The position numbers and the translations under genes are program-made. Below the pieces are notes generated by a model. That model made no database searches. It was not told the DNA's origin and saw nothing but the letters and a program-made list of their open reading frames with translations. A stretch of 64,000 nt of DNA from Ptiloglossa arizonensis (lineage: Eukaryota; Arthropoda; Insecta; Hymenoptera; Colletidae): positions 186,001 to 250,000 of the forward strand of contig NW_027478959.1 of assembly GCF_051014685.1 (NCBI RefSeq), written 5' to 3'. Of this stretch, positions 38,901 to 52,130 are shown piece after piece (position 1 is the first letter of the stretch; every line of letters begins with the position of its first letter).

Positions 38901-39370
38901 CTAGAACGGCCTAGGTGAAAACTACACATACCGCTGTAATCGGGCGAGTCTCTACTTTCAGATGCAACAGAAATTTTGCGGATTGGTCAATCCGTTCGCG
39001 AGATATGGCAGTTAGGAGGTAAGAAACGCTTGAGAAACTCAAAATTTTCGCAGTTCTGATGCTCGAAACGAGTAACTAGAACGGCCTACGGGAAAAGTAC
39101 GCATTCCGTTGTAATCAGGCGAGTTTCTACTTTCAGATGCAACAGAAATTTTGCGGATTAGTCAATACGTTCGCGAGATATGGCAGTTTGGATGTAAGAA
39201 ACGCTTGAGAAACTCAAAATTTTCGCCGTTCTGATGCTCGAAACGAATAACTAGAACGGCCTAGGGGAAAAGTACGCATACCGTTGTAATCGGGCGAGTT
39301 TCTACTTTCAGATGCAACAGAAACTTTGCGGAATGGTCAATCCGTTCGCGAGATATGGCAGTTTGGAGGT
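35171..39370. repeat. 24-mer HOR, copy 1 (4200 bp)
   Basis: Begins just before the rare CTTGGGAAAC monomer start and ends where that start recurs at 39379. Landmark private variants: ACTGCCTAGG, GATCCAACAG, GCAAAAAAAATT at 35989, GCGTTTTGG at 37228, CAGTTGTGATG at 37301, TTGGGGATTGG at 38802, GTCAATACG at 39161 and GGAATGGTC. All recur 4200 bp downstream. It holds marker monomers at 36102, 36977 and 38552. Confidence 0.9.
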
Positions 39371-42300
39371 AAGAAACGCTTGGGAAACTCAAAATTTTCG
39401 CAATTCTGATGCTCGAAACGAGTAACTAGAACTGCCTAGGGGAAAAGTACGCATACCGTTGTAATCGGGCGAGTTTCTACTTTCAGATCCAACAGAGATT
39501 TTGCGGATTAGTCAATCCGTTCGCGAGATATGACAGTTTGGAGGTAAGAAACGCTTGAGAAACACAAAATTTGCGCAGTTCTGATGCTCGAAACGAATAA
39601 CTAGAACGGCCTAGGGGAAAAGTGCGCACACCGTTGTAATCGGGCGAGTTTCTACTTTCAGATGCAACAGAAATTTTGCGGATCGGTCAATCCGTTCGCG
39701 AGATATGGCAGCTAGGATGTAAGAAACGCTTGAGAAACTCAAAATTTTCGTAGTTCTGATGCTCGAAACGAATAACTAGAACGGCCTAGGGGAAAACTAC
39801 AACTACCGTTGTAATCGGGCGAGTTTCCACTTTCAGATGCAACAGAAATTTTGCGGATTGATCAATCCGTTCGCGAGATATGGCAGTTTGGAGATAAGAA
39901 ACGCTTGAGAAACTCAAAATTTTCGTAGTTCTGATGCTCGAAACGAATAACTAGAACGGCCTAGGGGAAAACTACAACTACCGTTGTAATCGGGCGAGTT
40001 TCCACTTTCAGATGCAACAGAAATTTTGCGGATTGATCAATCCGTTCGCGAGATATGGCAGTTTGGAGATAAGAAACGCTTGAGAAACTCAAAATTTACG
40101 CAGTTCTGATGCTCGAAACGAATAACTAGAACGGCCTAGGGGAAAAGTGCGCATACCGTTGTCATCGGGCGAGTTTCTACTTTCAGATGCAAAAAAAATT
40201 TTGCGGATCGGTCAATCCGTTCGCGAGATATGGCAGTTTGGATGTAAGAAACGCTTGAGAAACTCAAAATTTTCGCAGTTCTGATGCTCGAAACGAATAA
40301 CTGGAACGGCCTAGTGGAAAACTACACATACCGCTGTAATCGGGCGAGTCTCTACTTTCAGATGCAACAGAAATTTTGCGGATTGGTCAATCCGTTCGCG
40401 AGATATGGCAGTTTGGAGGTAAGAAACGCTTGAGAAACTCAAAATTTTCGCAGTTCTGATGGTCGAAACGAATGACTAGAACGGCCTATGGGAGAAGAAC
40501 GCATGCCGTTGTAATCGGGCGAGTTTCTGCTTTCAGATGCAACAGAAATTTTGCGGATTGGTCAATCCGTTCGCGAGATATGGCAGTTCGGAGATAAGAA
40601 ACGCTTGAGAAACTCAAAATTTTCGCAGTTCTGATGCTCGAAACGAATGACTAGGACGGCCTCGGGGAGAAGTACGCATACCGTTGTAATCGGGCGAGTT
40701 TCTACTTTCAGATGCAACAGAAATTTTGCGGATTGGTCAATCCGTTCGTGAGATATGGCAGTTTGGAGGTAAGAAACGCTTGAGAAACTCAAAGTTTTCG
40801 CCGTTCTGATGCTCGAAACGAATAACTAGAACGGCCTAGGGGAAAAGTACGCATACCGTTGTAATCGGGCGAGTTTCTACTTTCAGATGCAACAGAAATT
40901 TTGCGGATTGGTCAATCCGTTCGCGAGATATGGCAGTTTGGAGGTAAGAAACGCTTGAGAAACACAAAATTTGCGCAGTTCTGATGCTCGAAACGAATAA
41001 CTAGAACGGCCTAGGGGAAAACTACAACTACCGTTGTAATCGGGCGAGTTCCTACTTTCAGATGCAACAGAAATTTTGCGGATCGGTCAATCCGTTCGCG
41101 AGATATGGCAGTTTGGATGTAAGAAACGCTTGAGAAACTCAAAATTTTCGCAGTTCTGATGCTCGAAACGAATAACTGGAACGGCCTAGTGGAAAACTAC
41201 ACATACCGCTGTAATCGGGCGAGTCTCTACTTTCAGATGCAACAGAAATTTTGCGGATTGGTCAATCCGTTCGCGAGATATGGCAGTTTGGAGGTAAGAA
41301 ACGCTTGAGAAACTCAAAATTTTCGCAGTTCTGATGGTCGAAACGAATGACTAGAACGGCCTAGGGGAGAAGAACGCATGCCGTTGTAATCGGGCGAGTT
41401 TCTGCTTTCAGATGCAACAGAAATTTTGCGTTTTGGTCAATCCGTTCGCGAGATATGGCAGTTTGGAGATAAGAAACGCTTGAGAAACTCAAAATTTTCG
41501 CAGTTGTGATGCTCGAAACGAATGACTAGGACGGCCTCGGGGAGAAGTACGCATACCGTTGTAATCGGGCGAGTTTCTACTTTCAGATGCAACAGAAATT
41601 TTGCGGATTGGTCAATCCGTTCGTGAGATATGGCAGTTTGGATGTAAGAAACGCTTGAGAAACTCAAAATTTTCGCCGTTCTGATGCTCGAAACGAATAA
41701 CTAGAACGGCCTAGGGGAAAAGTACGCATACCGTTGTAATCGGGCGAGTTTCTACTTTCAGATGCAACAGAAATTTTGCGGATTGGTCAATCCGTTCGCG
41801 AGATATGGCAGTTTGGAGGTAAGAAACGCTTGAGAAACACAAAATTTGCGCAGTTCTGATGCTCGAAACGAATAACTAGAACGGCCTAGTGGAAAACTAC
41901 AACTACCGTTGTAATCGGGCGAGTTTCTACTTTCAGATGCAACAGAAATTTTGCGGATTGGTCAATCCGTTCGTGAGATATGGCAGTTTGGATGTAAGAA
42001 ACGCTTGAGAAACTCAAAATTTTCGCCGTTCTGATGCTCGAAACGAATAACTAGAACGGCCTAGGGGAAAAGTACGCATACCGTTGTAATCGGGCGAGTT
42101 TCTACTTTCAGATGCAACAGAAATTTTGCGGATTGGTCAATCCGTTCGCGAGATATGGCAGTTTGGAGATAAGAAACGCTTGAGAAACTCAAAATTTTCG
42201 CAGTTCTGATGCTCGAAACGAATGACTAGGACGGCCTCGGGTAGAAGTACGCATACCGTTGTAATCGGGCGAGTTTCTACTTTCAGATGCAACAGAAATT

Positions 42301-43570
42301 TTGCGGATTGGTCAATCCGTTCGTGAGATATGGCAGTTTGGATGTAAGAAACGCTTGAGAAACTCAAAATTTTCGCCGTTCTGATGCTCGAAACGAATAA
42401 CTAGAACGGCCTAGGGGAAAAGTACGCATACCGTTGTAATCGGGCGAGTTTCTACTTTCAGATGCAACAGAAATTTTGCGGATTGGTCAATCCGTTCGCG
42501 AGATATGGCAGTTTGGAGGTAAGAAACGCTTGAGAAACACAAAATTTGCGCAGTTCTGATGCTCGAAACGAATAACTAGAACGGCCTAGTGGAAAACTAC
42601 AACTACCGTTGTAATCGGGCGAGTTTCTACTTTCAGATGCAACAGAAATTTTGCGGATCGGTCAATCCGTTCGCGAGATATGGCAGTTTGGATGTAAGAA
42701 ACGCTTGAGAAACTCAAAATTTTCGCAGTTCTGATGCTCGAAACGAATAACTGGAACGGCCTAGTGGAAAACTACACATACCGCTGTAATCGGGCGAGTC
42801 TCTACTTTCAGATGCAACAGAAATTTTGCGGATTGGTCAATCCGTTCGCGAGATATGGCAGTTTGGAGATAAGAAACGCTTGAGAAACTCAAAATTTTCG
42901 CAGTTCTAATGGTCGAAACGAATGACTAGAACGGCCTAGGGGAGAAGAACGCATACCGTTGTAATCGGGCGAGTTTCTACTTTCAGATGCAACAGAAATT
43001 TTGGGGATTGGTCAATCCGTTCGCGAGATATGGCAGTTTGGAGATAAGAAACGCTTGAGAAACTCAAAATTTTCGCAGTTCTGATGCTCGAAACGAATAA
43101 CTAGAACGGCCTAGGTGAAAACTACACATACCGCTGTAATCGGGCGAGTCTCTACTTTCAGATGCAACAGAAATTTTGCGGATTGGTCAATCCGTTCGCG
43201 AGATATGGCAGTTAGGAGGTAAGAAACGCTTGAGAAACTCAAAATTTTCGCAGTTCTGATGCTCGAAACGAGTAACTAGAACGGCCTACGGGAAAAGTAC
43301 GCATTCCGTTGTAATCAGGCGAGTTTCTACTTTCAGATGCAACAGAAATTTTGCGGATTAGTCAATACGTTCGCGAGATATGGCAGTTTGGATGTAAGAA
43401 ACGCTTGAGAAACTCAAAATTTTCGCCGTTCTGATGCTCGAAACGAATAACTAGAACGGCCTAGGGGAAAAGTACGCATACCGTTGTAATCGGGCGAGTT
43501 TCTACTTTCAGATGCAACAGAAACTTTGCGGAATGGTCAATCCGTTCGCGAGATATGGCAGTTTGGAGGT
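39371..43570. repeat. 24-mer HOR, copy 2 (4200 bp), near-identical
   Basis: Tandem copy of 35171-39370. Reading the two copies side by side I found a single difference: ACGGCCTATG near 40481-40490 against ACGGCCTAGG in copy 1. All rare private variants are shared. This is the most recent-looking large duplication in the window; an assembly duplication is the alternative explanation. After 43570 the sequence leaves the unit, so there is no third copy. Confidence 0.9.
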
Positions 43571-45570
43571 AAGAAACGCTTGAGAAACACAAAATTTGCG
43601 CAGTTCTGATGCTCGAAACGAATAACTAGAACGGCCTAGGGGAAAAGTACGCATTCCGTTGTAATCGGGCGAGCTTCTACTTTCAGATGCAACAGAAATT
43701 TTGCGGATTAGTCAATCCGTTCGCGAGATATGGCAGTTTGGAGGTAAGAAACGCTTGAGAAACTCAAAATTTGCGCAGTTCTGATGCTCGAAACGAATAA
43801 CTAGAACGGCCTAGGGGAAAACTACAACTACCGTTGTAATCGGGCGAGTTTCCACTTTCAGATGCAACAGAAATTTTGCGGATTGATCAATCCGTTCGCG
43901 AGATATGGCAGTTTGGAGGTAAGAAACGCTTGAGAAACTCAAAATTTGCGCAGTTCTGATGCTCGAAACGAATAACTAGAACGGCCTAGGGGAGAAGTAC
44001 GCATACCGTTGTAATCGGGCGAGTTTCTACTTTCAGATGCAACAGAAATTTTGCGGATTGGTCAATCCGTTCGCGAGATATGGCCGTTTGGATGTAAGAC
44101 ACGCTTGAGAAACTCAAAATTTGCGCAGTTCTGATGCTCGAAACGAATAACTAGAACGGCCTAGGTGAAAACTACACATACCGCTGTAATCGGGCGAGTC
44201 TCTACTTTCAGATGCAACAGAAATTTTGCGGATTGGTCAATCCGTTCGCGAGATATGGCAGTTAGGAGGTAAGAAACGCTTGAGAAACTCAAAATTTTCG
44301 CAGTTCTGATGCTCGAAACGAGTAACTAGAACGGCCTACGGGAAAAGTACGCATTCCGTTGTAATCAGGCGAGTTTCTACTTTCAGATGCAACAGAAATT
44401 TTGCGGATTAGTCAATCCGTTCGCGAGATATGGCAGTTTGCATGTAAGAAACGCTTGAGAAACTCAAAATTTTCGCCGTTCTGATGCTCGAAACGAATAA
44501 CTAGAACGGCCTAGGGGAAAAGTACGCATACCGTTGTAATCGGGCGAGTTTCTACTTTCAGATGCAACAGAAACTTTGCGGAATGGTCAATCCGTTCGCG
44601 AGATATGGCAGTTTGGAGGTAAGAAACGCTTGAGAAACACAAAATTTGCGCAGTTCTGATGCTCGAAACGAATAACTAGAACGGCCTAGGGGAAAACTAC
44701 AACTACCGTTGTAATCGGGCGAGTTTCCACTTTCAGATGCAACAGAAATTTTGCGGATTGATCAATCCGTTCGCGAGATATGGCAGTTTGGAGGTAAGAA
44801 ACGCTTGAGAAACTCAAAATTTGCGCAGTTCTGATGCTCGAAACGAATAACTAGAACGGCCTAGGGGAGAAGTACGCATACCGTTGTAATCGGGCGAGTT
44901 TCTACTTTCAGATGCAACAGAAATTTTGCGGATTGGTCAATCCGTTCGCGAGATATGGCCGTTTGGATGTAAGACACGCTTGAGAAACTCAAAATTTGCG
45001 CAGTTCTGATGCTCGAAACGAATAACTAGAACGGCCTAGGTGAAAACTACACATACCGCTGTAATCGGGCGAGTCTCTACTTTCAGATGCAACAGAAATT
45101 TTGCGGATTGGTCAATCCGTTCGCGAGATATGGCAGTTAGGAGGTAAGAAACGCTTGAGAAACTCAAAATTTTCGCAGTTCTGATGCTCGAAACGAGTAA
45201 CTAGAACGGCCTACGGGAAAAGTACGCATTCCGTTGTAATCAGGCGAGTTTCTACTTTCAGATGCAACAGAAATTTTGCGGATTAGTCAATCCGTTCGCG
45301 AGATATGGCAGTTTGCATGTAAGAAACGCTTGAGAAACTCAAAATTTTCGCCGTTCTGATGCTCGAAACGAATAACTAGAACGGCCTAGGGGAAAAGTAC
45401 GCATACCGTTGTAATCGGGCGAGTTTCTACTTTCAGATGCAACAGAAACTTTGCGGAATGGTCAATCCGTTCGCGAGATATGGCAGTTTGGAGGTAAGAA
45501 ACGCTTGAGAAACACAAAATTTGCGCAGTTCTGATGCTCGAAACGAATAACTAGAACGGCCTAGGGGAAA
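43571..45570. repeat. 5-mer tandem pair (2 x 875 bp) plus flank
   Basis: About 43770-44644 recurs at 44645-45519 and runs on to about 45570. Shared private changes are TTTGCATGTAAG (44438 and 45313), GAATGGTC (44581 and 45456) and GTAATCAGGC. No difference was noticed. The unit resembles 38880-39370 and 43080-43570, with a GGCCGTTTGG/AGACACG monomer joined on, so it looks derived from the end of the 24-mer. Confidence 0.8.
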
Positions 45571-47289
45571 AGTGCGCATACTGTTTTCATCGGGCGAGTT
45601 TCTACTTTCAGATGCAACAGAAATTTTGCGGATCGGTCAATCCGTTCGCGAGATATGGCAGTTTGGATGTAAGAAACGCTTGAGAAACTCAAAATTTTCG
45701 CAGTTCTGATGCTCGAAACGAATAACTGGAACGGCCTAGTGGAAAACTACACATACCGCTGTAATCGGGCGAGTCTCTACTTTCAGATGCAACAGAAATT
45801 TTGCGGATTGGTCAATCCGTTCGCGAGATATGGCAGTTTGGAGATAAGAAACGCTTGAGAAACTCAAAATTTTCGCAGTTCTGATGGTCGAAACGAATGA
45901 CTAGAACGGCCTAGGGGAGAAGAACGCATACCGTTGTAATCGGGCGAGTTTCTACTTTCAGATGCAACAGAAATTTTGCGGATTGGTCAATCCGTTCGCG
46001 AGATATGGCAGTTTGGAGATAAGAAACGCTTGAGAAACTCAAAATTTTCGCAGTTCTGATGCTCGAAACGAATGACTAGGACGGCCTCGGGGAGAAGTAC
46101 GCATACCGTTGTAATCGGGCGAGTTTCTACTTTCAGATGCAACAGAAATTTTGCGGATTGGTCAATCCGTTCGCGAGATATGGCCGTTTGGATGTAAGAC
46201 ACGCTTGAGAAACTCAAAATTTTCGCAGTTCTGATGCTCGAAACGAATAACTAGAACGGCCTAGGGGAAAAGTACGCATACCGTTGTAATCGGGCGAGTT
46301 TCTATTTTCAGATGCAACAGAAATTTTGCGGATTGGTCAATCCGTTCGCGAGATATGGCAGTTTGGATGTAAGAAACGCTTGAGAAACTCAAAATTTTCG
46401 CAGTTCTGATGCTCGAAACGAATAACTAGAACGGCCTACGGGAAAACTACAACTACCGTTGTAATCGGGCGAGTTTCCACTTTCAGATGCAACAGAAATT
46501 TTGCGGATTGATCAATCCGTTCGCGAGATATGGCAGTTTGGAGATAAGAAACGCTTGAGAAACTCAAAATTTTCGCAGTTCTGATGCTCGAAACGAGTAA
46601 CTAGAACGGCCTAGGGGAAAAGTACGCATACCGTTGTAATCGGGCGAGTTTCTACTTTCAGATGCAACAGAGATTTTGCGGATTAGTCAATCCGTTCGCG
46701 AGATATAGCAGTTTGGAGGTAAGAAACGCTTGAGAAACTCAAAATTTTCGCCGTTCTGATGCTCGAAACGAATAACTAGAACGGCCTAGGGGAAAAGTAC
46801 GCATACCGTTGTAATCGGGCGAGTTTCTACTTTCAGATGCAACAGAAATTTTGCGGATTGGTCAATCCGTTCGCGAGATATGGCAGTTTGGAGGAAAGAA
46901 ACGCTTGAGAAACTCAAAATTTGCGCAGTTCTGATGCTCCAAACGAATAACTAGAACGGCCTAGGGGAAAACTACACATACCGCTGTAATCGGGCGAGTC
47001 TCTACTTTCAGATGCAACAGAAATTTTGCGGATTGGTCAATCCGTTCGCGAGATATGGCAGTTAGGAGGTAAGAAACGCTTGAGAAACTCAAAATTTTCG
47101 CAGTTCTGATGCTCGAAACGAGTAACTAGAACGGCCTACGGGAAAAGTACGCATTCCGTTGTAATCGGGCGAGTTTCTACTTTCAGATGCAACAGAAATT
47201 TTGCGGATTAGTCAATCCGTTCGCGAGATATGGCAGTTTGGATGTAAGAAACGCTTGAGAAACTCAAAATTTTCGCCGTTCTGATGCTC
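45571..47289. repeat. 8-mer HOR, copy 1, with two leading monomers
   Basis: The HOR proper spans about 45890-47289 and recurs at 47290 with a shift of 1400 bp. Shared landmarks are GAGGAAAGAA (46891 and 48291), TCTATTTTC and TATAGCAG. One difference seen is GCTCCAAACG near 46938 against GCTCGAAACG in copy 2. The lead-in from 45571 carries GTTTTCATC and the marker monomer at 45727, continuing the common order marker, GGTCG type, TCGGGG type. Confidence 0.78.
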
Positions 47290-48716
47290 GAAACGAATGA
47301 CTAGAACGGCCTAGGGGAGAAGAACGCATACCGTTGTAATCGGGCGAGTTTCTACTTTCAGATGCAACAGAAATTTTGCGGATTGGTCAATCCGTTCGCG
47401 AGATATGGCAGTTTGGAGATAAGAAACGCTTGAGAAACTCAAAATTTTCGCAGTTCTGATGCTCGAAACGAATGACTAGGACGGCCTCGGGGAGAAGTAC
47501 GCATACCGTTGTAATCGGGCGAGTTTCTACTTTCAGATGCAACAGAAATTTTGCGGATTGGTCAATCCGTTCGCGAGATATGGCCGTTTGGATGTAAGAC
47601 ACGCTTGAGAAACTCAAAATTTTCGCAGTTCTGATGCTCGAAACGAATAACTAGAACGGCCTAGGGGAAAAGTACGCATACCGTTGTAATCGGGCGAGTT
47701 TCTATTTTCAGATGCAACAGAAATTTTGCGGATTGGTCAATCCGTTCGCGAGATATGGCAGTTTGGATGTAAGAAACGCTTGAGAAACTCAAAATTTTCG
47801 CAGTTCTGATGCTCGAAACGAATAACTAGAACGGCCTACGGGAAAACTACAACTACCGTTGTAATCGGGCGAGTTTCCACTTTCAGATGCAACAGAAATT
47901 TTGCGGATTGATCAATCCGTTCGCGAGATATGGCAGTTTGGAGATAAGAAACGCTTGAGAAACTCAAAATTTTCGCAGTTCTGATGCTCGAAACGAGTAA
48001 CTAGAACGGCCTAGGGGAAAAGTACGCATACCGTTGTAATCGGGCGAGTTTCTACTTTCAGATGCAACAGAGATTTTGCGGATTAGTCAATCCGTTCGCG
48101 AGATATAGCAGTTTGGAGGTAAGAAACGCTTGAGAAACTCAAAATTTTCGCCGTTCTGATGCTCGAAACGAATAACTAGAACGGCCTAGGGGAAAAGTAC
48201 GCATACCGTTGTAATCGGGCGAGTTTCTACTTTCAGATGCAACAGAAATTTTGCGGATTGGTCAATCCGTTCGCGAGATATGGCAGTTTGGAGGAAAGAA
48301 ACGCTTGAGAAACTCAAAATTTGCGCAGTTCTGATGCTCGAAACGAATAACTAGAACGGCCTAGGGGAAAACTACACATACCGCTGTAATCGGGCGAGTC
48401 TCTACTTTCAGATGCAACAGAAATTTTGCGGATTGGTCAATCCGTTCGCGAGATATGGCAGTTAGGAGGTAAGAAACGCTTGAGAAACTCAAAATTTTCG
48501 CAGTTCTGATGCTCGAAACGAGTAACTAGAACGGCCTACGGGAAAAGTACGCATTCCGTTGTAATCGGGCGAGTTTCTACTTTCAGATGCAACAGAAATT
48601 TTGCGGATTAGTCAATCCGTTCGCGAGATATGGCAGTTTGGATGTAAGAAACGCTTGAGAAACTCAAAATTTTCGCCGTTCTGATGCTCGAAACGAATAA
48701 CTAGAACGGCCTAGGG
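47290..48716. repeat. 8-mer HOR, copy 2
   Basis: Second copy of the 1400-bp unit. At its first monomer the head is a CCGTTCTGATGC type and the tail an AATGAC/GAGAAGAACG type, a hybrid formed at the crossover. The match to copy 1 fails at about 48717. Its content reappears near 53035-54486 at a shift of 5425 bp (31 monomers), keeping GAGGAAAGAA (53716) and GATTATTCAA. Confidence 0.76.
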
Positions 48717-49244
48717 GAAAAGTACGCATTCCGTTGTAATCGGGCGAGCTTCTACTTTCAGATGCAACAGAAATTTTGCGGATTATTCAATCCGTTCGCG
48801 AGATATGACAGTTTGGAGGTAAGAAACGCTTGAGAGACTCAAAATTTGCGCAGTTCTGATGCTCGAAACGAGTAACTAGAACGGCCTAGGGGAAAAGTAC
48901 GCATTCCGTTGTAACCGGGCGAGTTTCTGCTTTCAGATGCAACAGAAATTTTGCGGATTAGTCAATCCGTTCGCGAGATATGGCAGTTTGGATGTAAGAA
49001 ACGCTTGAGAAACTCAAAATTTGCGCAGTTCTGATGCTCGAAACGAATAACTAGAACGGCCTAGGGGAGAAGAACGCATACCGTTGTAATCGGGCGAGTT
49101 TCTACTTTCAGATGCAACAGAAATTTTGCGGATTGGTCAATCCGTTCGCGAGATATGGCAGTTTGGAGATAAGAAACGCTTGAGAAACTCAAAATTTTCG
49201 CAGTTCTGATGCTCGAAACGAATGACTAGGACGGCCTCGGGGAG
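48717..49244. repeat. Three mixed monomers between HOR blocks
   Basis: Private variants are GATTATTCAA at 48781, GAGAGACTC at 48832 and GTAACCGGGC at 48911. The first two, and the third, recur about 5425 bp later near 54206-54341, so this junction was copied as part of a longer segment. No gene is seen. Confidence 0.7.
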
Positions 49245-52130
49245 AAGTACGCATACCGTTGTAATCGGGCGAGTTTCTACTTTCAGATGCAACAGAAATT
49301 TTGCGGATTGGTCAATCCGTTCGCGAGATATGGCCGTTTGGATGTAAGACACGCTTGAGAAACTCAAAATTTTCGCAGTTCTGATGCTCGAAACGAATAA
49401 CTAGAACGGCCTAGGGGAAAAGTACGCATACCGTTGTAATCGGGCGAGTTTCTATTTTCAGATGCAACAGAAATTTTGCGGATTGGTCAATCCGTTCGCG
49501 AGATATGGCAGTTTGGATGTAAGAAACGCTTGAGAAACTCAAAATTTTCGCAGTTCTGATGCTCGAAACGAATAACTAGAACGGCCTACGGGAAAACTAC
49601 AACTACCGTTGTAATCGGGCGAGTTTCCACTTTCAGATGCAACAGAAATTTTGCGGATTGATCAATCCGTTCGCGAGATATGGCAGTTTGGAGATAAGAA
49701 ACGCTTGAGAAACTCAAAATTTTCGCAGTTCTGATGCTCGAAACGAGTAACTAGAACGGCCTAGGGGAAAAGTACGCATACCGTTGTAATCGGGCGAGAT
49801 TCTACTTTCAGATGCAACAGAGATTTTGCGGATTAGTCAATCCGTTCGCGAGATATAGCAGTTTGGAGGTAAGAAACGCTTGAGAAACTCAAAATTTTCG
49901 CCGTTCTGATGCTCGAAACGAATAACTAGAACGGCCTAGGGGAAAAGTACGCATACCGTTGTAATCGGGCGAGTTTCTACTTTCAGATGCAACAGAAACT
50001 TTGCGGATTGGTCAATCCGTTCGCGAGATATGGCAGTTTGGAGGTAAGAAACGCTTGAGAAACTCAAAATTTGCGCAGTTCTGATGCTCGAAACGAATAA
50101 CTAGAACGGCCTAGGGGAAAACTACACATACCGCTGTAATCGGGCGAGTCTCTACTTTCAGATGCAACAGAAATTTTGCGGATTGGTCAATCCGTTCGCG
50201 AGATATGGCAGTTTGGAGGCAAGAAACGCCTGAGAAACTCAAAATTTGCGCAGTTCTGATGCTCGAAACGAATAACTAGAACGGCCTAGGGGAAAAGTGC
50301 GCATACCGTTGTAATCGGGCGAGTTTCTACTTTCAGATGCAACAGAAATTTTGCGGATCGGTCAATCCGTTCGCGAGATATGGCAGTTTGGATGTAAGAA
50401 ACGCTTGAGAAACTCAAAATTTTCGCAGTTCTGATGCTCGAAACGAATAACTGGAACGGCCTAGTGGAAAACTACACATACCGCTGTAATCGGGCGAGTC
50501 TCTACTTTCAGATGCAACAGAAATTTTGCGGATTGGTCAATCCGTTCGCGATATATGGCAGTTAGGAGGTAAGAAACGCTTGAGAAACTCAAAATTTTCG
50601 CCGTTCTGATGCTCGAAACGAATAACTAGAACGGCCTAGGGGAAAAGTACGCATACCGTTGTAATCGGGCGAGTTTCTACTTTCAGATGCAACAGAAATT
50701 TTGCGGATTGGTCAATCCGTTCGCGAGATATGGCCGTTTGGATGTAAGACACGCTTGAGAAACTCAAAATTTTCGCAGTTCTGATGCTCGAAACGAATAA
50801 CTAGAACGGCCTAGGGGAAAAGTACGCATACCGTTGTAATCGGGCGAGTTTCTATTTTCAGATGCAACAGAAATTTTGCGGATTGGTCAATCCGTTCGCG
50901 AGATATGGCAGTTTGGATGTAAGAAACGCTTGAGAAACTCAAAATTTTCGCAGTTCTGATGCTCGAAACGAATAACTAGAACGGCCTACGGGAAAACTAC
51001 AACTACCGTTGTAATCGGGCGAGTTTCCACTTTCAGATGCAACAGAAATTTTGCGGATTGATCAATCCGTTCGCGAGATATGGCAGTTTGGAGATAAGAA
51101 ACGCTTGAGAAACTCAAAATTTTCGCAGTTCTGATGCTCGAAACGAGTAACTAGAACGGCCTAGGGGAAAAGTACGCATACCGTTGTAATCGGGCGAGAT
51201 TCTACTTTCAGATGCAACAGAGATTTTGCGGATTAGTCAATCCGTTCGCGAGATATAGCAGTTTGGAGGTAAGAAACGCTTGAGAAACTCAAAATTTTCG
51301 CCGTTCTGATGCTCGAAACGAATAACTAGAACGGCCTAGGGGAAAAGTACGCATACCGTTGTAATCGGGCGAGTTTCTACTTTCAGATGCAACAGAAACT
51401 TTGCGGATTGGTCAATCCGTTCGCGAGATATGGCAGTTTGGAGGTAAGAAACGCTTGAGAAACTCAAAATTTGCGCAGTTCTGATGCTCGAAACGAATAA
51501 CTAGAACGGCCTAGGGGAAAACTACACATACCGCTGTAATCGGGCGAGTCTCTACTTTCAGATGCAACAGAAATTTTGCGGATTGGTCAATCCGTTCGCG
51601 AGATATGGCAGTTTGGAGGCAAGAAACGCCTGAGAAACTCAAAATTTGCGCAGTTCTGATGCTCGAAACGAATAACTAGAACGGCCTAGGGGAAAAGTGC
51701 GCATACCGTTGTAATCGGGCGAGTTTCTACTTTCAGATGCAACAGAAATTTTGCGGATCGGTCAATCCGTTCGCGAGATATGGCAGTTTGGATGTAAGAA
51801 ACGCTTGAGAAACTCAAAATTTTCGCAGTTCTGATGCTCGAAACGAATAACTGGAACGGCCTAGTGGAAAACTACACATACCGCTGTAATCGGGCGAGTC
51901 TCTACTTTCAGATGCAACAGAAATTTTGCGGATTGGTCAATCCGTTCGCGATATATGGCAGTTAGGAGGTAAGAAACGCTTGAGAAACTCAAAATTTTCG
52001 CCGTTCTGATGCTCGAAACGAATAACTAGAACGGCCTAGGGGAAAAGTACGCATACCGTTGTAATCGGGCGAGTTTCTACTTTCAGATGCAACAGAAATT
52101 TTGCGGATTGGTCAATCCGTTCGCGAGATA
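49245..52130. repeat. 8-mer tandem pair (2 x 1400 bp), second family
   Basis: About 49245-50644 recurs at 50645-52044 and a little beyond. Shared rare variants are GCGAGATTCTAC (49794 and 51194), AGAAACGCCTGAG (50222 and 51622) and CGCGATATATGG (50547 and 51947). No difference was noticed. Part of this block, about 51310-52917, is copied again at 56210-57817 at a shift of 4900 bp (28 monomers). Confidence 0.8.
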
